From contig NZ_JAUFPS010000096.1 of NCBI RefSeq assembly GCF_030409315.1, positions 62,001 to 126,000 on the forward strand: 64,000 nt of DNA, in the 5' to 3' direction. Position numbers and translations under genes: made by a program. Source of the DNA: Mucilaginibacter flavus. GTDB lineage: Bacteria; Bacteroidota; Bacteroidia; Sphingobacteriales; Sphingobacteriaceae. Positions 1 to 9,237 of this stretch are shown here, piece after piece (the first letter of the stretch is position 1; every line of letters starts with the position of its first letter). The notes below the pieces were generated by a model that was not told the DNA's origin, did no database searches, and saw only the letters and a list, made by a program, of their open reading frames with translations.

Positions 1-831
1 TAAAGCAGGCAGATCTTTAACGGGGTATCCCATACCTAAAATGGGTTCAATATACAAACGGTTTATGAGGGCATCTACCCTAACCGCGGCTGCTATATCA
101 CGGGGCTTATCCGTTAAGGGCTCAACCTGCGAGCAGGAAAATGTTGTTCCTATCTGTGCATCCGCAGGTAGGAGCTCCCGCAAAATACGGGCACCAGCCA
201 CGATACTCAATACTACATGATGAATTACCGAAGTAAAACTTCTCAAACCACTTCGGCCGGGGGCGTGAATCCCAAAAAAGTACCCTGCTCCTGTAAATAC
301 TACGGGCTCGTTCATCACCATCCAATGTTTAACCCTATCGCCAAAACTTTTTACACAAAGGGTGGTAAATTCACTGAACCAAGTGATAACCTCGCGGTTA
401 GCCCAACCTCCCTTTTGTTCTAATACCTGCGGCAGGTCCCAGTGATAAATGGTAACCCAGGGCGTTACGTCCTGTTTAAGGCAATAATCAATCACGCGGT
501 TATAGTAGTCAATACCAGCCTGGTTAATCTCGCCTGTGCCGTTTGGCAACAAACGCGTCCATGATATAGAAAACCGGAAATTGGGGATGTTTAATTTTTT
601 AATGAGGTCGATATCCTCTTCGTAGCGATTATAAAAATCGCATGCGGTGAGCGCATGGTCGGCATTTAAAATTTTACCTTTTCTGGCGGTAAAATTATCC
701 CAAACAGATTCGCCTTTACCATCAATATCATGAGCGCCTTCAATTTGAAAAGCGGCTGTAGATACTCCCCATTCAAAACCGGGGCCAAAAAGTTCTCTGT
801 TCAGAGCAGTATGCTGATTAGTAATTTTCAT
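1..831 (-). CDS. Beta-glucosidase, GH1 family (3' part outside window)
   Basis: The minus-strand frame opens with ATG at 831 and stays open to base 1, giving 277 codons. The C-terminal part lies beyond the left edge; full GH1 enzymes have about 440-470 residues. The protein has the GH1 N-terminal pattern (FEWGVSTAAFQIEG, then FRFSISWTRLLP) and the acid/base motif MNEP with Glu at about residue 175. The nucleophile motif (TENG type) would lie in the missing part. GH1 enzymes of this type hydrolyse beta-linked disaccharides and short oligosaccharides to glucose. No signal peptide is seen, so a cytoplasmic role is likely. It could finish oligosaccharides from the beta-glucan locus at the far end of the window, but it is not linked to it. 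Confidence 0.93.
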   Translation of the reverse strand, partial: MKITNQHTALNRELFGPGFEWGVSTAAFQIEGAHDIDGKGESVWDNFTARKGKILNADHALTACDFYNRYEEDIDLIKKLNIPNFRFSISWTRLLPNGTGEINQAGIDYYNRVIDYCLKQDVTPWVTIYHWDLPQVLEQKGGWANREVITWFSEFTTLCVKSFGDRVKHWMVMNEPVVFTGAGYFFGIHAPGRSGLRSFTSVIHHVVLSIVAGARILRELLPADAQIGTTFSCSQVEPLTDKPRDIAAAVRVDALINRLYIEPILGMGYPVKDLPAL

Positions 832-1281
832 TAAATTGGACTACGAGGGTCCAAAATTGCGATATTATTTGCAAAGGGCCAGTATAAAACTGAATTATAT
901 TAATGTATGAAAGATGATTTCATACTTTTCAGCATCATCCACTCGCGTAAACCGCCTATAAGTCTTGAAAACACATTGATAAATTTCATAACCTTATTTT
1001 TTTAATTAACTAAAGGTACAAGGCTGATATGTAGTTACTGTAACAGCTATATTATCAAATCGTTAAGCGCCGCGATAAGCAACAGTACTAATATAGCAAT
1101 TTGCCATCAATTAAAACATTACCTGCAATTATACAAGTATCAGGGCCGGCTATAAATTAAATTCACTGCCACTCAAACTTTACCCATTACTGACTATGTT
1201 TATTATTTAAGGCAACTAAACAGTTAACATTAACACGTTTATTTACAATATTTGCCTTTGCATACAAGATCACCTAAAAAC
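832..1281. other. Divergent intergenic region, 450 bp
   Basis: This AT-rich gap lies between the divergently transcribed GH1 gene and the lipoprotein/SCO operon, so it must hold both promoters. A weak -7-like sequence (AATATTTG) is seen at about 1247-1254, some 27 nt before the lipoprotein start. No credible ORF, RNA gene or long repeat was found. Confidence 0.4.
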
Positions 1282-1680
1282 ATGAAAAAATACACTGCAT
1301 TCGCTTTTATCGCCGCAATTGCAATGGGTTGCACCGATACTAAAAAACAAGAAAAAGTACTTTTAGACAGTGTTATTGCTGTACATGATAAAGTAATGGC
1401 AAACGATGGGCATTTAATGAACAACAAAATGTTGTTGGATAGTCTGGTTAAAAGCAAGCCCGCAGTAAAGGATTCGACCACGGCGTATTTGAAAATTGTT
1501 GATGGCGCCGATAGCGTTATGGGCGATTGGATGCACAAGTTTGATATGGAAAACAAAGGAAAATCGCACCAGGAAATAATGGATTACCTGGAAGATCAGA
1601 AAAAGAAGATTCAGGCAATCGATTTGCAAATTAACCAGGCAGTCAGCCAATCTGACAAATATCTTAGTCAAAATAAATAA
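1282..1680 (+). CDS. Small alpha-helical lipoprotein upstream of SCO1 homologue
   Basis: The gene encodes 132 residues. The ATG at 1282 is preferred over an upstream TTG at 1252 because it gives a clean lipoprotein signal (KKYTAFAFIAAIAMGC, lipid-anchor Cys at about residue 16). The mature part is charged, has no cysteines and is predicted helical, with a Lys/Gln-rich C-terminus (about 95-130) that may be a coiled coil. It ends 2 bp before the SCO1-like gene, so the two are very likely one operon. I do not recognise a defined domain. Its position suggests a periplasmic or outer-membrane helper in copper or cytochrome oxidase assembly, which is inference only. Confidence 0.8.
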   Translation: MKKYTAFAFIAAIAMGCTDTKKQEKVLLDSVIAVHDKVMANDGHLMNNKMLLDSLVKSKPAVKDSTTAYLKIVDGADSVMGDWMHKFDMENKGKSHQEIMDYLEDQKKKIQAIDLQINQAVSQSDKYLSQNK

Positions 1681-1682
1681 CG

Positions 1683-2330
1683 ATGAGGAACTTACTATTT
1701 ATAGGTATTGCAGCATTGGTTACATTAAACTCCTGCACTTCAAAACCGGATAAACTTCCTGTTTTGGGGAATAAACAACCTGTCACTAAAATGGTCGATG
1801 GAAAGCAAGTTACCGATACTGCTTACGCAACAATTCCTGATTTTAAATTTGTTAACCAGTATGGCGATACCATCACTGCTAAAAATTTGAACGGCAAAAT
1901 ATACGTGGCCGATTTTTTCTTTACTACCTGCCCGTCCATTTGCCCGGTTATGCACCGCAATATGCTTAACGTTTATAAAGAGTTTAAGGATGATGATAAC
2001 TTTCGCATCCTATCGCACACCATCGATCCTAAATATGATACCGTGCCGGTGTTAAAGCGATATGCCGATAAAATGGGCATCAGCGGAAATAGCTGGTGGT
2101 TATTGCATGGCAATAAGGGTGATACCTACGGCATTTCCAAAAGCTACCTGCAAAGCGTACAGGAAAAAAATCCGGCGGGGCAGTTTATTCATGACGGTTT
2201 TTTCATTTTGATTGATAAGCAAAAGCGTATTCGTGGTACTTACGAGGGCACCGATCCTAAAGAGGTTGATAAATTGATAGCCGATATCAAAACTTTAAAG
2301 GCTGAGCCGGAACAAGCAGTTGCAAAATGA
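1683..2330 (+). CDS. SCO1/SenC/PrrC-family copper chaperone lipoprotein
   Basis: The gene encodes 215 residues with a lipoprotein signal (ALVTLNSC). The thioredoxin-fold body carries the SCO copper-binding motif FTTCPSICP (Cys83 and Cys87) and the third ligand His170 in FIHDGFF. All three residues of the family's CxxxC...H copper site are present. SCO proteins deliver copper to, or reduce the CuA site of, cytochrome c oxidase, and some act as periplasmic thiol reductases. The gene sits between a small lipoprotein and a cytochrome c gene, whose start overlaps its stop by 4 nt (ATGA). This supports a role in respiratory chain assembly. The last ~10 residues are a non-conserved tail. Confidence 0.93.
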   Translation: MRNLLFIGIAALVTLNSCTSKPDKLPVLGNKQPVTKMVDGKQVTDTAYATIPDFKFVNQYGDTITAKNLNGKIYVADFFFTTCPSICPVMHRNMLNVYKEFKDDDNFRILSHTIDPKYDTVPVLKRYADKMGISGNSWWLLHGNKGDTYGISKSYLQSVQEKNPAGQFIHDGFFILIDKQKRIRGTYEGTDPKEVDKLIADIKTLKAEPEQAVAK

Positions 2331-2749
2331 AAATTAAACTGATAATTGGTATATTTTTATTCATAATGATTACAGCCATCGTATCGTCATGCCAAAGCGA
2401 TGCGCAGGTTGAATTTAGTCGGTATTACGCCGGGGGAGCCAGTATTTACCAGGAGCATTGCCAAAACTGCCACGGCGAAAAAGGCGAAGGTTTGCAATCA
2501 CTGATTCCCCCGCTTACCGATTCCATTTACCTTAAAAATAACAAAAAGTTATTGGCCTGCTTTCTCCAAAATGGTCTTAAAGGAAAAATAACGGTCAATA
2601 AAAGCGATTTCGATGATGAAATGAAACCAACAGACCTTGCTCCCATTGAAATAGCCAAGGTGCTTACCTATGTTACCAACTCATTTGGCAACAAAATGGG
2701 TACGGTTAATTTACAAATGGTTGAGGGCGATTTGGCTAAATGCCGGTAA
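2327..2749 (+). CDS. Monohaem class I cytochrome c lipoprotein
   Basis: The gene encodes 140 residues with a lipoprotein signal (ITAIVSSC, Cys22). One covalent haem-binding motif, CQNCH, lies at residues 45-49. A methionine further on (DDEMKP) is the probable second axial ligand. The domain is about 90 residues, usual for small class I cytochromes. It should act as an electron carrier anchored in the periplasm. Its start overlaps the SCO1 homologue by 4 nt, so translational coupling is likely. It is the last gene of the three-gene unit; no obvious T-rich terminator was found behind it before the RNase P RNA gene. Confidence 0.92.
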   Translation: MKIKLIIGIFLFIMITAIVSSCQSDAQVEFSRYYAGGASIYQEHCQNCHGEKGEGLQSLIPPLTDSIYLKNNKKLLACFLQNGLKGKITVNKSDFDDEMKPTDLAPIEIAKVLTYVTNSFGNKMGTVNLQMVEGDLAKCR

Positions 2750-2976
2750 TGGGGTGCGGGTTGCGGAGATCGATTTTCGTTACACCCTTATGCCCGCATC
2801 ATACGCATTTGGATTATTTTTTTAGCATTCACATAGGAACTGGCGTCCCATTTATGTGGTGGGCAAAATGGATAGTCAACGTGGCTCCGGTCAAAACGAA
2901 TCATGTGGTCTTTTAGTGATTTTTCTGGTATTTCCCTTTGCAACTCATAAACCCCGATGTAATTTCCTACCTTTAC

Positions 2977-3370
2977 GGCGCAAAACGTTCTATCGCTGCT
3001 TACTTGTTAGGCGGAGGAAAGTCCGGGCAACACAGAGCATCCTGCTTCCTAACGGGAAGGCACCGGCAGCCGGTGACAGCAAAGTGCCACAGAAATAATA
3101 CCGCCACCTTCTTTTGATTGTGGTAAGGGTGAAAACGTGAGGTAAGAGCTCACGACATTGCCGGGCGACCGGTGATGATGGTAAACCTCAGGAGTTGAAA
3201 AACCAAATAGGTCTCGAAAGCGGAGCTGCTCGTTCCCGTATCCTGGCTTGCCAGTATCGTTGAGATGGGTAGGTTGTTTAAACCTGTCAGCAATGGCAGG
3301 GCCAGATTAATGATAGAAGTTGCCCCTTCCGGGGCAATACAGAACCCGGCTTACAGATTTGCTGCTGATA
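2977..3370 (+). ncRNA. rnpB: RNase P RNA (catalytic subunit), bacterial type A
   Basis: The universally conserved P4 strands are present: GGAGGAAAGTCCGGGC at about 3013-3028 and ACAGAACCCGGCTTAC at about 3339-3354. Helix P2 is formed by TTCTATC (2988-2994) and GATAGAA (3312-3318). P1 pairs GGCGCAAA (2977-2984) with TTTGCTGCT near 3358-3366, with one bulge. The length of about 390 nt fits the type. A near-consensus -7 box TACCTTTA lies at 2968-2975, just before the 5' end. This RNA removes 5' leaders from tRNA precursors. The ends are estimates from the pairing, good to a few nt. Confidence 0.95.
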
Positions 3371-3375
3371 AAATG

Positions 3376-3409
3376 CCCCTTCCTGCAAACAGGAAGGGGT
3401 TATTTTTGT
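3376..3409 (+). terminator. Intrinsic terminator of rnpB
   Basis: A perfect 10-bp stem (CCCCTTCCTG / CAGGAAGGGG, 3376-3399) with a CAAA loop is followed by a T-rich run (TTATTTTTGTT). It lies just after the RNase P RNA and separates it from the regulator gene at 3492. Confidence 0.92.
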
Positions 3410-3491
3410 TACATGCATCAAAGTGTTTGTTTTTCTATACAAATTAATATATTTAGCGTTTTAACAATTACTACCTACACATATATAAAAC

Positions 3492-4874
3492 ATGGCAAAA
3501 ATTTTAATTATTGACGACGAAAGGGCAATACGCAGCACCTTACGCGAGATTCTTGAATATGAGGATTACGAAGTTGAGGATGTTGACAATGGCGTTGATG
3601 GTTTACAACTGATTGAGAAAAAAGATTACGACCTGGTGCTTTGCGATATAAAAATGAACCGGATGGACGGCATGGAAGTGCTTACCGAAGGTTTAGCTAT
3701 AAAGCCTGATTTGCCATTTATTATGATAAGCGGACACGGCACCGTTGAAACTGCTGTTGAAGCAAGTAAAAAAGGAGCTTTTGATTTTATCTCAAAACCA
3801 CCAGACCTAAACCGCTTGCTTATCACCGTACGTAACGCCCTTGATCGTGGCAGCTTAGTTGTTCAAGCCAAGGTTTTAAAACGTAAGGTATCTAAAGTGC
3901 GGCCGATATTAGGCGATTCGCAGGCTATCATAAAAATAAAAGAAACTATTGACAGGGTGGCCCCTACCGATGCCCGCGTGCTGGTTACCGGCGCAAACGG
4001 CAGTGGTAAAGAATTGGTAGCCCGTTGGCTGCATGAAAAATCAAACCGTTCAAACGCGCCTATCATCGAGGTTAACTGCGCGGCTATTCCTTCAGAGTTG
4101 ATTGAAAGCGAATTATTCGGTCACGAAAAAGGGTCATTTACATCGGCTATTAAACAACGTATAGGCAAATTTGAATCTGCAAGTGGCGGAACTTTATTTT
4201 TAGATGAGATTGGTGATATGAGCCAATCGGCCCAGGCCAAAGTATTGCGGGCTTTGCAGGAAAGCAAAATAACCCGCGTTGGCGGCGAAAAAGAGATTGA
4301 TGTAGATGTACGCGTAGTAGCCGCAACTAATAAGGATCTGTTAAAAGAAATTGAAGCCGGTAATTTCCGTATGGACCTTTACCACCGCCTAAGCGTGATT
4401 CTGATCCATGTACCACCATTGGTCGACCGTAAGGATGATATCGCTTTACTTACGCAAAGCTTCCTGGATGAGATTTGCAGCGAGTATGGCATGCCCGTTA
4501 AAAAGATTTCAGATGCCGCCCTTGATGCCCTTAAAGCGTTACCATGGACAGGTAACATTAGGGAATTACGAAACATGGTTGAGCGTTTAATCATATTAAG
4601 TGATAAAACCATTACCGATAACGATGTACGCGCATTTGCCAATCCATCGGCTCCCGTTACTGCTGTTGCCGATAATAGCAATTCGGCACCGCAAACAGAT
4701 TTTGACCAATTCAATAACTTCCAGGAATATAAAGACTTTGCCGAGCGCGAGTATATCAAATTCAAGCTGGAAAAAAACAATTGGAACGTTTCAAAAACGG
4801 CTGATGATATTGATATTCAAAGAAGTCACCTCTATAGCAAAATAGAAAAATTCGGCCTTAAGCGTGGCGAATAA
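3492..4874 (+). CDS. NtrC-family sigma-54-dependent response regulator
   Basis: The gene encodes 460 residues in three parts. A receiver domain (1-~120) has acidic residues Asp8/Asp9 and phospho-acceptor Asp52. An AAA+ domain (~140-380) has Walker A GANGSGKE and Walker B GGTLFLDEIGDM. A Fis-type HTH lies at the C-terminus (NWNVSKTADDIDIQRSHLYSKIE). Such proteins open sigma-54 promoters after phosphorylation by a histidine kinase. The sigma-54-contact loop, normally GAFTGA, reads GSFTSA; the key Phe and Thr are kept. No histidine kinase is nearby, so its partner is elsewhere. It is a single-gene unit between the rnpB terminator and its own terminator at 4894. Confidence 0.95.
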   Translation: MAKILIIDDERAIRSTLREILEYEDYEVEDVDNGVDGLQLIEKKDYDLVLCDIKMNRMDGMEVLTEGLAIKPDLPFIMISGHGTVETAVEASKKGAFDFISKPPDLNRLLITVRNALDRGSLVVQAKVLKRKVSKVRPILGDSQAIIKIKETIDRVAPTDARVLVTGANGSGKELVARWLHEKSNRSNAPIIEVNCAAIPSELIESELFGHEKGSFTSAIKQRIGKFESASGGTLFLDEIGDMSQSAQAKVLRALQESKITRVGGEKEIDVDVRVVAATNKDLLKEIEAGNFRMDLYHRLSVILIHVPPLVDRKDDIALLTQSFLDEICSEYGMPVKKISDAALDALKALPWTGNIRELRNMVERLIILSDKTITDNDVRAFANPSAPVTAVADNSNSAPQTDFDQFNNFQEYKDFAEREYIKFKLEKNNWNVSKTADDIDIQRSHLYSKIEKFGLKRGE

Positions 4875-4893
4875 ATACTTTTGAAAATAATTT

Positions 4894-4930
4894 AAAAAGA
4901 GGTGCTCTAAAAGAGTTTGCCTCTTTTTTA
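4894..4930 (+). terminator. Intrinsic terminator after NtrC-type regulator
   Basis: The outer stem AAAAAGAGG (4894-4902) pairs with CCTCTTTTT (4920-4928), with an inner CTCT/AGAG pairing and a T run. Confidence 0.85.
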
Positions 4931-4973
4931 TTGCAGGTAAAATCGCTAACATTGTGCAAACCAATCATAAACC

Positions 4974-5435
4974 ATGAAACTAAACCACCTAACTTTTATT
5001 TGCGCGATAGCGCTGGCGTCCTGCACATCAAAAGAAAATAAACCCGAAATAAAGCCCGATCAGTCCCTTATTGGCACCTGGCATTTAATATCAAGTAAAA
5101 GTATTACTAAAGGCGATACCGCTATTACTACTCCGTCGAAAGAAGAAGAAATGGTTAAAATTTTTAACGGAACAAATTTCGCGTTCTTTACGCACGATCT
5201 GTTGCATGGCAAAACGGCCAAACCGGTTTACAGTTCGGGCAGTGGTACCTATACCCTATCTGGCGATGATTATGCCGAGCACCTGGCCTATTGCGATGCC
5301 CGCGATTGGGAAAACAGGGATTTTAAATTTAAAGTAAAATTTAATGGAGACACCCTTGTACAAACAGGAATTGAAAAGATAGATAGCTTAAAAATTGATC
5401 ATACCATTATTGAAACCTATATAAAGGTCAAATAA
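4974..5435 (+). CDS. Lipocalin-like lipoprotein
   Basis: The gene encodes 153 residues with a lipoprotein signal (ICAIALASC, Cys at about 17). The mature part starts with SLIGTWHLISS, the GTW motif typical of small lipocalin-like beta-barrel domains in Bacteroidota, and alternates short beta strands to the end. A weak -7-like box (TAACATTG, 4947-4954) precedes it. It stands alone between two terminators. A ligand cannot be predicted. The domain call rests on the GTW start and size only. Confidence 0.75.
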   Translation: MKLNHLTFICAIALASCTSKENKPEIKPDQSLIGTWHLISSKSITKGDTAITTPSKEEEMVKIFNGTNFAFFTHDLLHGKTAKPVYSSGSGTYTLSGDDYAEHLAYCDARDWENRDFKFKVKFNGDTLVQTGIEKIDSLKIDHTIIETYIKVK

Positions 5436-5460
5436 AGCTCGACGTAAAATACTGACCAAT

Positions 5461-5490
5461 AAAGCCGGAATTTATTCGGCTTTTTTGTTT
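5461..5490 (+). terminator. Intrinsic terminator after lipocalin-like gene
   Basis: The stem AAAGCCG (5461-5467) / CGGCTTT (5477-5483) is followed by TTTGTTTTT. Confidence 0.88.
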
Positions 5491-5576
5491 TTGCACAGTA
5501 CCAGACTATTAAGATACCCCTAAATTATTTGATGTTTTTAATTTGTAAATTATGAACGAAAAAATTTGAGAAACCC

Positions 5577-7226
5577 ATGACTATCCTTTTCCATTACAAA
5601 TACCTGAGCTTCATTGCAGTTATCGGTTCGTTTTTCAGCCATTGTGGCGAAAAAAAAGCTGAATCGTCGCAAAATATTGCCAGAATTGTGAGGGATACCG
5701 TGCAAGTGACCAAATCGGCACCGAATGATACCACTGCTGCAAACAACCCGATAGCGCTTAAAAACATGTTTGGCGTAAATGCTTACGAGTGGAACTTTTT
5801 GCAGGACCCTTCAAACCCGGGACTGCATCATACCATTTATGAAAAAAACATGGCTATCATCAAGTCGTTCAGTTCGGTTCGGCATTACATGAACTGGAAT
5901 AAACTTGAAAATACCAAGGGGAATTACACCTATAATCCAACAAATAACGGCAGCTGGGATTATGATTTGATTTACACCCGCTGCAAACAGGAAGGGATTT
6001 TGGTTTTGGCCGATTTGAAAAACTGCCCCACCTGGCTGGAGAGCACCTACCCTGCCGATGCCCAGGATAATGAAAACGTGCCGGCTCCATATGGGCTTGA
6101 TAAAACCGATCCGGCATCGTATGCCGATCAGGCGCGTACCGCTTTTCAGTTTGCGGCACGGTATGGTTATAACAGCGATATCGATAAATCGCTGGTAAAA
6201 GTAGATGCCCGCTCCCGCTGGAATAACGATGATATCAATGTAGTTAAAATCGGTTTGGGATTAATCAGTTATATCGAATGCGATAATGAACGCGATAAAT
6301 GGTGGAAAGGCGCTGCTACCGAACAAACTCCGGAAGAATACGCCGCTAACATGTCGGCCTTTTATGATGGCAATATGGGCAAGTTAGGCAATAACGCCGG
6401 GGTAAAAACCGCCGACCCTAATATGCAGGTTGTAATGGGCGGCTTAGCCAGTTGTGATGTTAATTTTGTAAACCGGATGATAGCCTGGTGCAAAACAAAC
6501 CGTGGTTACAAGCCAGATGGTAGCGTTAATCTTTGTTTCGATGTGATTAATTATCACTTTTATAACAACAATGGTGATATTTTAAAACACGAACACGCTA
6601 CCACCGGTGTAGCGCCTGAACTATCTATGGCCGGCCAAATTGCAGATTCCTTTGTTAAACTGGCTAATTCGCTTAAGAAACCTTTGGAGGTGTGGGTAAC
6701 CGAATCGGGGTACGACATTAACCAGGGGAGTTATCAGAAAGCTACCTACATAGGCAGCAAATCGCCAACGGAAACCCAGGGCGACTGGCTTTTAAGAACA
6801 TCGCTGCTATACATCAGGCACGGTATAAAAAAAGTATTTTTTTATCAGCTACAGGACGATACCCCTAATGTAGATGTTCAATATGCCACATCGGGTTTAT
6901 CAGAAAAGGGTACTCCCCGCCCAGCCGCCGATTATATACTACAAACCAATAAGTTGATGGGGGACTACACCTATAAGGCTACTATTAATGCTGATCCGTT
7001 GGTTGATAAATATGTAAACGGCGGCAAAACCATTTACGTTTTAACCATCCCCGATCAAAAAGGGCGGACGGGGAGTTTTACACTTGATTTGGGTACTAAC
7101 GGCGCAAACATTTACACGCTAAAAATCGGGGCTTCAGGTATGGTTAAAACAGTCGCTAAAACCACAAAAGGTAAGTTAACTGTAGCTGTTTCAGAAACAC
7201 CGGTGTTTGTTGAAGGTGTGGATTAA
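5577..7226 (+). CDS. Putative clan GH-A glycoside hydrolase, surface or periplasmic lipoprotein
   Basis: The gene encodes 549 residues. The N-terminus is hydrophobic with a Cys at about residue 22 (FFSHCGEKK), a probable lipoprotein anchor. The body looks like a TIM-barrel hydrolase. It begins FGVNAYEWNFLQD and holds an Asn-Glu pair (CDNERD, Glu238) and a second Glu in WVTESGYD (Glu376). This spacing fits the acid/base and nucleophile of clan GH-A enzymes. A beta-rich tail follows (about 470-549). The family is not certain; GH39- or GH5-like groups are the nearest I can suggest. The substrate is unknown. It is a lone gene with no SusCD neighbours. Confidence 0.7.
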   Translation: MTILFHYKYLSFIAVIGSFFSHCGEKKAESSQNIARIVRDTVQVTKSAPNDTTAANNPIALKNMFGVNAYEWNFLQDPSNPGLHHTIYEKNMAIIKSFSSVRHYMNWNKLENTKGNYTYNPTNNGSWDYDLIYTRCKQEGILVLADLKNCPTWLESTYPADAQDNENVPAPYGLDKTDPASYADQARTAFQFAARYGYNSDIDKSLVKVDARSRWNNDDINVVKIGLGLISYIECDNERDKWWKGAATEQTPEEYAANMSAFYDGNMGKLGNNAGVKTADPNMQVVMGGLASCDVNFVNRMIAWCKTNRGYKPDGSVNLCFDVINYHFYNNNGDILKHEHATTGVAPELSMAGQIADSFVKLANSLKKPLEVWVTESGYDINQGSYQKATYIGSKSPTETQGDWLLRTSLLYIRHGIKKVFFYQLQDDTPNVDVQYATSGLSEKGTPRPAADYILQTNKLMGDYTYKATINADPLVDKYVNGGKTIYVLTIPDQKGRTGSFTLDLGTNGANIYTLKIGASGMVKTVAKTTKGKLTVAVSETPVFVEGVD

Positions 7227-7358
7227 CATTTCATTTTTGCCTTAATTTAACAGCCTGTTTACTTGAATTATTATGGAAAACCGCGAGGTTTTTTAACTAT
7301 AAAGTTCTTTACACAGGGCTATTTAAAAACAGCCTATCATTTTATCATCCTAAAAAGC

Positions 7359-7366
7359 TATTTTTG
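7359..7366 (+). promoter_or_regulatory. -7 box of lepA promoter (TAnnTTTG)
   Basis: TATTTTTG matches the Bacteroidota -7 consensus exactly. It ends 7 nt before the ATG at 7374, so the transcript would be almost leaderless. It lies inside the longer open frame that begins at 7263, which argues against that upstream start. Confidence 0.7.
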
Positions 7367-7373
7367 CGGTTCA

Positions 7374-9161
7374 ATGGAGCATATTCGTAATTTTTGTATC
7401 ATCGCACATATTGACCACGGTAAGAGTACACTTGCCGATAGGTTATTAGAATACACCAACACTATAACCCAACGCGAATCGCAGGCGCAATTGCTTGACG
7501 ATATGGACCTGGAACGCGAACGGGGTATTACCATAAAAAGCCATGCCATACAAATGGATTATGTGCTTGACGGACAAAAGTATACCCTTAACCTGATTGA
7601 CACGCCGGGCCACGTAGATTTTTCGTACGAGGTATCACGTTCAATAGCCGCTTGCGAAGGTGCCTTGCTGATTGTTGATGCTGCGCAGGGCATTCAGGCG
7701 CAAACCATATCAAACCTTTACCTTGCGTTAGAGAACGACCTGGAGATTATCCCAATCCTTAACAAGATGGATCTTCCCGGCGCTATGCCCGAAGAGGTGA
7801 AAGACCAGATAGTTGACCTTATTGGCTGTAAACGTGAAGAAATTCTGGCAGCATCCGGCAAAACCGGTATGGGGGTGCACGATATTTTACGCGCCATTGT
7901 TGAACGTGTACCCGCCCCGGTTGGCGATCCGCAGGCTCCGTTGCAAGCGCTGATCTTCGACTCTGTTTTCAACTCTTTCCGTGGTATCATCGCTTACTTT
8001 AAAGTGGTAAACGGCGAGATTCGTAAGGGCGAAAAAGTAAAATTTGTTGCTACAGAAAAACAATACCTGGCCGATGAGGTGGGTACGTTAAAACTTCGTC
8101 CGCTTGCTAAAGATGTGATCAAAACCGGCGACGTAGGTTATATCATTTCGGGTATTAAAGAAGCACGCGAGGTAAAAGTTGGTGATACTATCACCCATGT
8201 TGATCGTCCGTGCGAAATAGGTATTCAAGGTTTTGAAGAGGTAAAACCGATGGTATTTGCCGGTATTTATCCGGTTGATACCGAAGATTACGAAGAACTT
8301 CGCGAATCAATGGCTAAATTACAGCTAAACGATGCATCACTGGTGTTTGAGCCGGAATCATCGGCGGCTTTAGGCTTTGGTTTCCGTTGCGGTTTCCTGG
8401 GCATGCTGCACATGGAAATTATACAGGAACGTTTGGAGCGCGAGTTTAACATGACGGTAATTACAACCGTACCTAACGTATCCTATATTGCCCATACCAC
8501 CAAAGGCGATCCTATCGTTGTAAATAACCCGTCAGATTTGCCCGATCCGAGTAAAATAGATTTTGTGGAGGAGCCTTATATCAAAGCTACCATTATCACC
8601 AAATCAGAATTTGTTGGCCCGGTAATGTCTTTGTGTATTCAAAAACGTGGTACAATTACCAATCAATCATACTTAACATCTGATAGAGTTGAACTTACCT
8701 TTGAAATGCCAATGGGCGAGATTGTATTTGATTTTTACGATAAGCTAAAAACTATTTCAAAGGGCTATGCCTCATTTGATTATCATCAGATAGGCTACCG
8801 CCAGTCGGACCTTGTGCGTTTGGATATCCGCTTAAACGCCGAGCCAGTTGATGCTTTGTCATCGCTTATTTTTAGGGGCAACTCTTATGATTTTGGTAAA
8901 AAGATCTGCGAAAAGCTGAAAGAACTTTTGCCACGCCAGCAATTCGAAATTATTATCCAGGCTTCTATCGGTGCAAAAATTATTGCCCGTGAAACGGTTA
9001 AAGCTTTACGTAAGGATGTTACAGCCAAGTGTTATGGTGGTGATATTTCCCGTAAACGTAAACTATTAGAAAAACAAAAGAAAGGTAAAAAACGCATGCG
9101 CCAGGTAGGTAACGTAGAGATACCACAATCGGCGTTTATGGCAGTTTTAAAATTAGATTAA
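7374..9161 (+). CDS. lepA: Elongation factor 4 (LepA), ribosome-associated GTPase
   Basis: The gene encodes 595 residues, the usual LepA size. GTPase motifs are clear: AHIDHGKST (G1), DTPGH (G3) and NKMD (G4). The LepA-specific C-terminus ends in a basic block ([19 protein letters not shown]). LepA acts on stalled or mistranslocated ribosomes and in ribosome assembly. The open frame extends upstream to 7263. The ATG at 7374 ([16 protein letters not shown]) is chosen because family members start there and a perfect -7 box lies 7 nt before it. A lepB (signal peptidase) neighbour, common in Proteobacteria, is absent; folD follows. Confidence 0.97.
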   Translation: MEHIRNFCIIAHIDHGKSTLADRLLEYTNTITQRESQAQLLDDMDLERERGITIKSHAIQMDYVLDGQKYTLNLIDTPGHVDFSYEVSRSIAACEGALLIVDAAQGIQAQTISNLYLALENDLEIIPILNKMDLPGAMPEEVKDQIVDLIGCKREEILAASGKTGMGVHDILRAIVERVPAPVGDPQAPLQALIFDSVFNSFRGIIAYFKVVNGEIRKGEKVKFVATEKQYLADEVGTLKLRPLAKDVIKTGDVGYIISGIKEAREVKVGDTITHVDRPCEIGIQGFEEVKPMVFAGIYPVDTEDYEELRESMAKLQLNDASLVFEPESSAALGFGFRCGFLGMLHMEIIQERLEREFNMTVITTVPNVSYIAHTTKGDPIVVNNPSDLPDPSKIDFVEEPYIKATIITKSEFVGPVMSLCIQKRGTITNQSYLTSDRVELTFEMPMGEIVFDFYDKLKTISKGYASFDYHQIGYRQSDLVRLDIRLNAEPVDALSSLIFRGNSYDFGKKICEKLKELLPRQQFEIIIQASIGAKIIARETVKALRKDVTAKCYGGDISRKRKLLEKQKKGKKRMRQVGNVEIPQSAFMAVLKLD

Positions 9162-9170
9162 ACACAACAG

Positions 9171-9237
9171 AATCAAGAGCCAAGACAGCTTCAGCTTTTG
9201 TTTTTTCTTGATTCTTGATTCTTGACTCTTGACTCTT
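9171..9237 (+). repeat. Word-type quasi-palindrome between lepA and folD
   Basis: Left words (AATCAAGAGCCAAGA) are mirrored by tandem TTCTTGA/CTCTTGA words on the right, which run directly into the folD start codon. It belongs to the class of locus-specific quasi-palindromes described in the findings. Confidence 0.6.

Noticed and set aside
2856-3098. Open frame of 80 codons
   Set aside because: It runs into the RNase P RNA, whose conserved P4 and P2 strands explain the sequence; no protein likeness.
3265-3514. Two short open frames
   Set aside because: They lie in the 3' part of RNase P RNA and its terminator.
7263-7373. N-terminal extension of LepA
   Set aside because: It contains the perfect -7 box at 7359 and has no match to the LepA family start.
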